Positions 4,601 to 6,677 of a stretch of DNA of 6,677 bases are shown piece by piece (within the stretch, counting starts at the first letter, position 1; each line of letters begins with the position of its first letter). Under the pieces are notes generated by a model. The model was not told where the DNA came from and did not search any database. It saw only the letters and a list, made by a program, of their open reading frames with translations. Origin of the DNA: Candidatus Adiutrix sp. (GTDB lineage Bacteria; Desulfobacterota; Desulfarculia; Adiutricales; Adiutricaceae). The stretch lies in NCBI GenBank assembly GCA_031283395.1, contig JAITBV010000099.1, forward strand, positions 1 to 6,677, read 5' to 3'. The translations under genes and the position numbers were made by a program.

Positions 4601-6677
4601 TCCTCCCCCATGGCCCCGCCGCAGAAGGGACAGTAGGGCAGGTCCTCCAGGGGCAGAGCCTGGCCGCAGGCCGGACAGAAGTGGGGCAAGGGAGCCAGTT
4701 CCACGATGAGTTCGCCGGCCCGGACAGGCGTCATCCGCCGGGTGGTTTTGAAATCGGCCTCTTTAAGCACCCTTTTCACCTGGCCGGCAATGGCGGCGGT
4801 CACGGCCTTTTCCTGTTTCATTATGGAAAGGTTGAAGAGTTCCTGGCCGGGATGCACCAAATCGCCCGGCTTGACATACAGGACCCACAAATCGCCGCTC
4901 AAGGGCGCGGCCACATGATAAGGGTTGTCGCGCTGGGCCAGGGTCGGCCCCTTGGCGGCCCGTTCCGAGCCCGGCTCGCCCGTGGGCACTTCAAGGCGCA
5001 TGATTTCCGAATCCAGGACAAAGCGGACCGAGGCCGGGCTGTCCGGCTCGGGGGCCTGTATGTCCAGAAGGGTCATCCGGTGGGGCTTGCCGCCGGTGTC
5101 GGTGAAATTCATGGTCTGGCCCGAAGCCAGACCCTCGAACCACACGTCCAGGGGCAGGCTGTTGGGGTTGCCGTAAGTTTCCCGGAAGCGGATGGTCTTA
5201 AGGGAGTCGGCCGGCTGGTTGAGATACATGACCAGTTCTTCCTCGGTGGGGGGGCGTCCTATGGCCGTTTCCAGAGCGGCCGTCTCGGCCTCGAAGTCCA
5301 CCGGCGGAAGGCCGCTTAGGGGAGACTCCTCGGTCCTCCCGGCCAGGGCCTCTTCAAAACCGTCCGGGCCGAAGGCGCTTTGGTAGACCCAATCCGGGGG
5401 GAAGCCCAGGGGCAGGGGGCCGAAGCGGCCCAGAAGCAGGTCCCGGAAGGCGTCGTTGGCATCGGCGTAGAGCAGGAGGCGCTCGACCTTGAGGTCTTCC
5501 GATAGGTTCTCTTCCGGCGTTTCAGTCACGGTTTCCAGAGTGCGCAGAAGGCTTTCCACCTCCGGCCAGCCGCCCCGGTCGAAGCTCTGGGTCACGGCCA
5601 GGAAGGCGGTGTTCCAGGTTATCTGGGAACCGGGCGTGACGTCGTGATAACGCACCAGGCGGCGGGTGCCGGCCAGAAAGCGCAGAATGAAGGGCAGAAG
5701 ATGGATGCGCCCCTGGTGCAGGGCCCCTTCCTGGGAGGAACTGGTGGCCCCGCCGGGCATCCCGTGACTGGTGACCTCATAATCCAGGCCCTGGAAATAA
5801 GGGGCCGCGTAGCGGTCATAATAGGGCATGACCTGCTTGAGCACGAAATTGGCCGCCCCCACGAGTTCCCGGTTGAGGGCCGTCTTAAGGCCCAGTTCCC
5901 CTTCCAGATGGGCGGCCAGGGCCAGGGCGTCGCCCTTGCCGTAACTCCTGACCGCGGCCCCTAGGGCCGCATCGATTATTTCCGCACCGGCCTCGGCGGC
6001 CGCGGCCACGCTGGGGATGAAGAGACCATCGGTGGTGTGGCGATGGTAGTGGAGAACCAGTTCTGGCCAGCTCTTTTTCAGGGCCCGGACCAGGGCGGCA
6101 ATGAAACGGGGCGGGCAGACCCCGGCCATGTCCTTGAGCCCCAGGGCTATTTCCCGGGTCACGTCCCGGAGGCTCAGGCCGGCGGCCTCGGCGGTCACCT
6201 TCAAAAGAGACTCGGCCGCCGAAACATAATGCTCCACCGTGAAGCCGGGGGCCCAGCTTAAGGCCAGGGCCGGCTCGAAGAGCAGGGTCTTATGGCTCAT
6301 CATCACCCGGGCGAAGGGCCGCATATTTTCAGCGTGATTTAGAAAATCAAAGCAACGGACCAGGTGGAAGTGGCGGGCGATTATCTCCCCGGTTTTTTCC
6401 ATGAGGTTGGCCGGCTGGGGCCGGTAGCCAAGGAGGTTGGTGGAGCGGACCAGGATCTGCTTCATGGTCTTGGGGGCGAACTCGTTCCAGCGGGCCGCCT
6501 CGGTGAAGGGATAAGTCATGTTGGCCAGGAGGGCCACATGGAAATGGGCGCCGCCACCGGTCTCCAGGGCCAAAAAGCCGCAGTTGTCCAGATAGGGGCC
6601 CACCTGGGTGTCTTCAGCCAGGCGGAAACGGTTGCCGCTGTTGGACTGGGTGACGTCACGGCAGGTGGTGTCCACCA
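4597..6677 (-). CDS. Carboxyltransferase/biotin-carrier protein, pyruvate carboxylase B type, with C-terminal zinc ribbon (5' end cut)
   Basis: At least 692 residues are visible, numbered from the codon ending at 6675; the frame is still open at the right edge. Residues 1-290 form an HMGL-like TIM barrel: DTTCRDVTQS (family DTTxRDxxQS), the substrate-loop Arg77 in RSTNLLGY, FDFLNHAENMRP, Lys181 in LKDMAG (the carboxylated metal-ligand lysine of the family), and His211/His213 in HYHRHTTDG. Residues 295-500 are the conserved PYC_OADA domain (MPGG at 306-309, DVTPGSQITWNTAF at 345-358). Residues 585-662 are a biotinyl domain with Lys620 in SIMKQEKAV as the presumed biotin site. Residues 667-685 form a CPAC...CPFC zinc ribbon, unusual in this family. 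Such proteins move CO2 between biotin and a 2-oxoacid, either as pyruvate carboxylase or as a decarboxylase. No biotin carboxylase or sodium-pump subunit is visible; one could lie upstream or be fused. Several signature residues are altered, so the substrate is uncertain. It is coupled to the CapA-family gene downstream. Confidence 0.85.
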   Translation of the reverse strand, partial: VDTTCRDVTQSNSGNRFRLAEDTQVGPYLDNCGFLALETGGGAHFHVALLANMTYPFTEAARWNEFAPKTMKQILVRSTNLLGYRPQPANLMEKTGEIIARHFHLVRCFDFLNHAENMRPFARVMMSHKTLLFEPALALSWAPGFTVEHYVSAAESLLKVTAEAAGLSLRDVTREIALGLKDMAGVCPPRFIAALVRALKKSWPELVLHYHRHTTDGLFIPSVAAAAEAGAEIIDAALGAAVRSYGKGDALALAAHLEGELGLKTALNRELVGAANFVLKQVMPYYDRYAAPYFQGLDYEVTSHGMPGGATSSSQEGALHQGRIHLLPFILRFLAGTRRLVRYHDVTPGSQITWNTAFLAVTQSFDRGGWPEVESLLRTLETVTETPEENLSEDLKVERLLLYADANDAFRDLLLGRFGPLPLGFPPDWVYQSAFGPDGFEEALAGRTEESPLSGLPPVDFEAETAALETAIGRPPTEEELVMYLNQPADSLKTIRFRETYGNPNSLPLDVWFEGLASGQTMNFTDTGGKPHRMTLLDIQAPEPDSPASVRFVLDSEIMRLEVPTGEPGSERAAKGPTLAQRDNPYHVAAPLSGDLWVLYVKPGDLVHPGQELFNLSIMKQEKAVTAAIAGQVKRVLKEADFKTTRRMTPVRAGELIVELAPLPHFCPACGQALPLEDLPYCPFCGGAMGEE

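Noticed and set aside
4681..5319. A 212-codon plus-strand open frame opposite the carboxylase.
   Set aside because: It mirrors the biotinyl and PYC_OADA coding region; composition is antisense-like and no ribosome site or domain was seen.
6673..6675. GTG at the right edge as the true start of the carboxylase.
   Set aside because: The DTTxRDxxQS motif follows immediately, whereas family members have residues before it; the frame remains open to the edge, so the gene is simply cut.
1..6677. Very frequent recurrence of GGCCAGG/CTGGCC-type words across the window.
   Set aside because: They follow the reading frames as Leu-Ala and Ala-Arg codon pairs in GC-rich genes; spacing is irregular and there is no array or repeat unit.

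Overview
This 6.7 kb window is chromosomal DNA from a GC-rich, diderm, motile bacterium. An outer-membrane lipoprotein of LPS-assembly type, a CheD chemotaxis deamidase, a hibernation factor followed by EIIA-Ntr, and a divergent biotin-dependent carboxylase together suggest a Desulfobacterota (deltaproteobacterial) lineage. That placement is inference from gene types and style; no marker gene is present. Both ends cut through genes. I see no mobile element, CRISPR array, rRNA or tRNA.

Left block (1-2436, all minus strand). Reading leftward from an AT-rich intergenic region: a long-form ribosome hibernation promoting factor (hpf); a nitrogen-type PTS EIIA protein (ptsN) that starts at a TTG inside the end of hpf; an LptE-like lipoprotein; and the first 256 residues of a copper-type P1B ATPase, which runs off the left edge. 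The hpf-ptsN pair is the familiar tail of rpoN clusters, but here neither rpoN nor rapZ flanks it. The gaps of 55 and 81 bp downstream of ptsN hold small inverted repeats and no clear terminator, so co-transcription is possible but unproven.

Centre (2437-2789). This is a divergent control region. The hpf-proximal part is GC-rich and rich in inverted repeats (probable structured leader). The distal part is a very AT-rich island: 44 of the 180 bases from 2581 to 2760 are G or C, and only 6 of 60 between 2641 and 2700. A good sigma-70-type promoter (TTGCAC, 17 bp, TATATA) faces cheD, and an extended -10 element faces hpf.

Right block (2790-6677). cheD (plus strand) ends at a strong intrinsic terminator. 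Converging on it from the right edge are two minus-strand genes joined by an ATGA stop/start overlap. The first is a carboxyltransferase/biotin-carrier protein of the pyruvate carboxylase B/oxaloacetate decarboxylase alpha type, with an added C-terminal zinc ribbon and altered signature motifs. The second is an exported CapA-family (poly-gamma-glutamate-type metallophosphoesterase) protein. The carboxylase is the most unusual object here: most of the catalytic scaffold is recognisable, but the biotin-acceptor motif, part of the metal-site loop and the MPGG loop differ from the usual forms.
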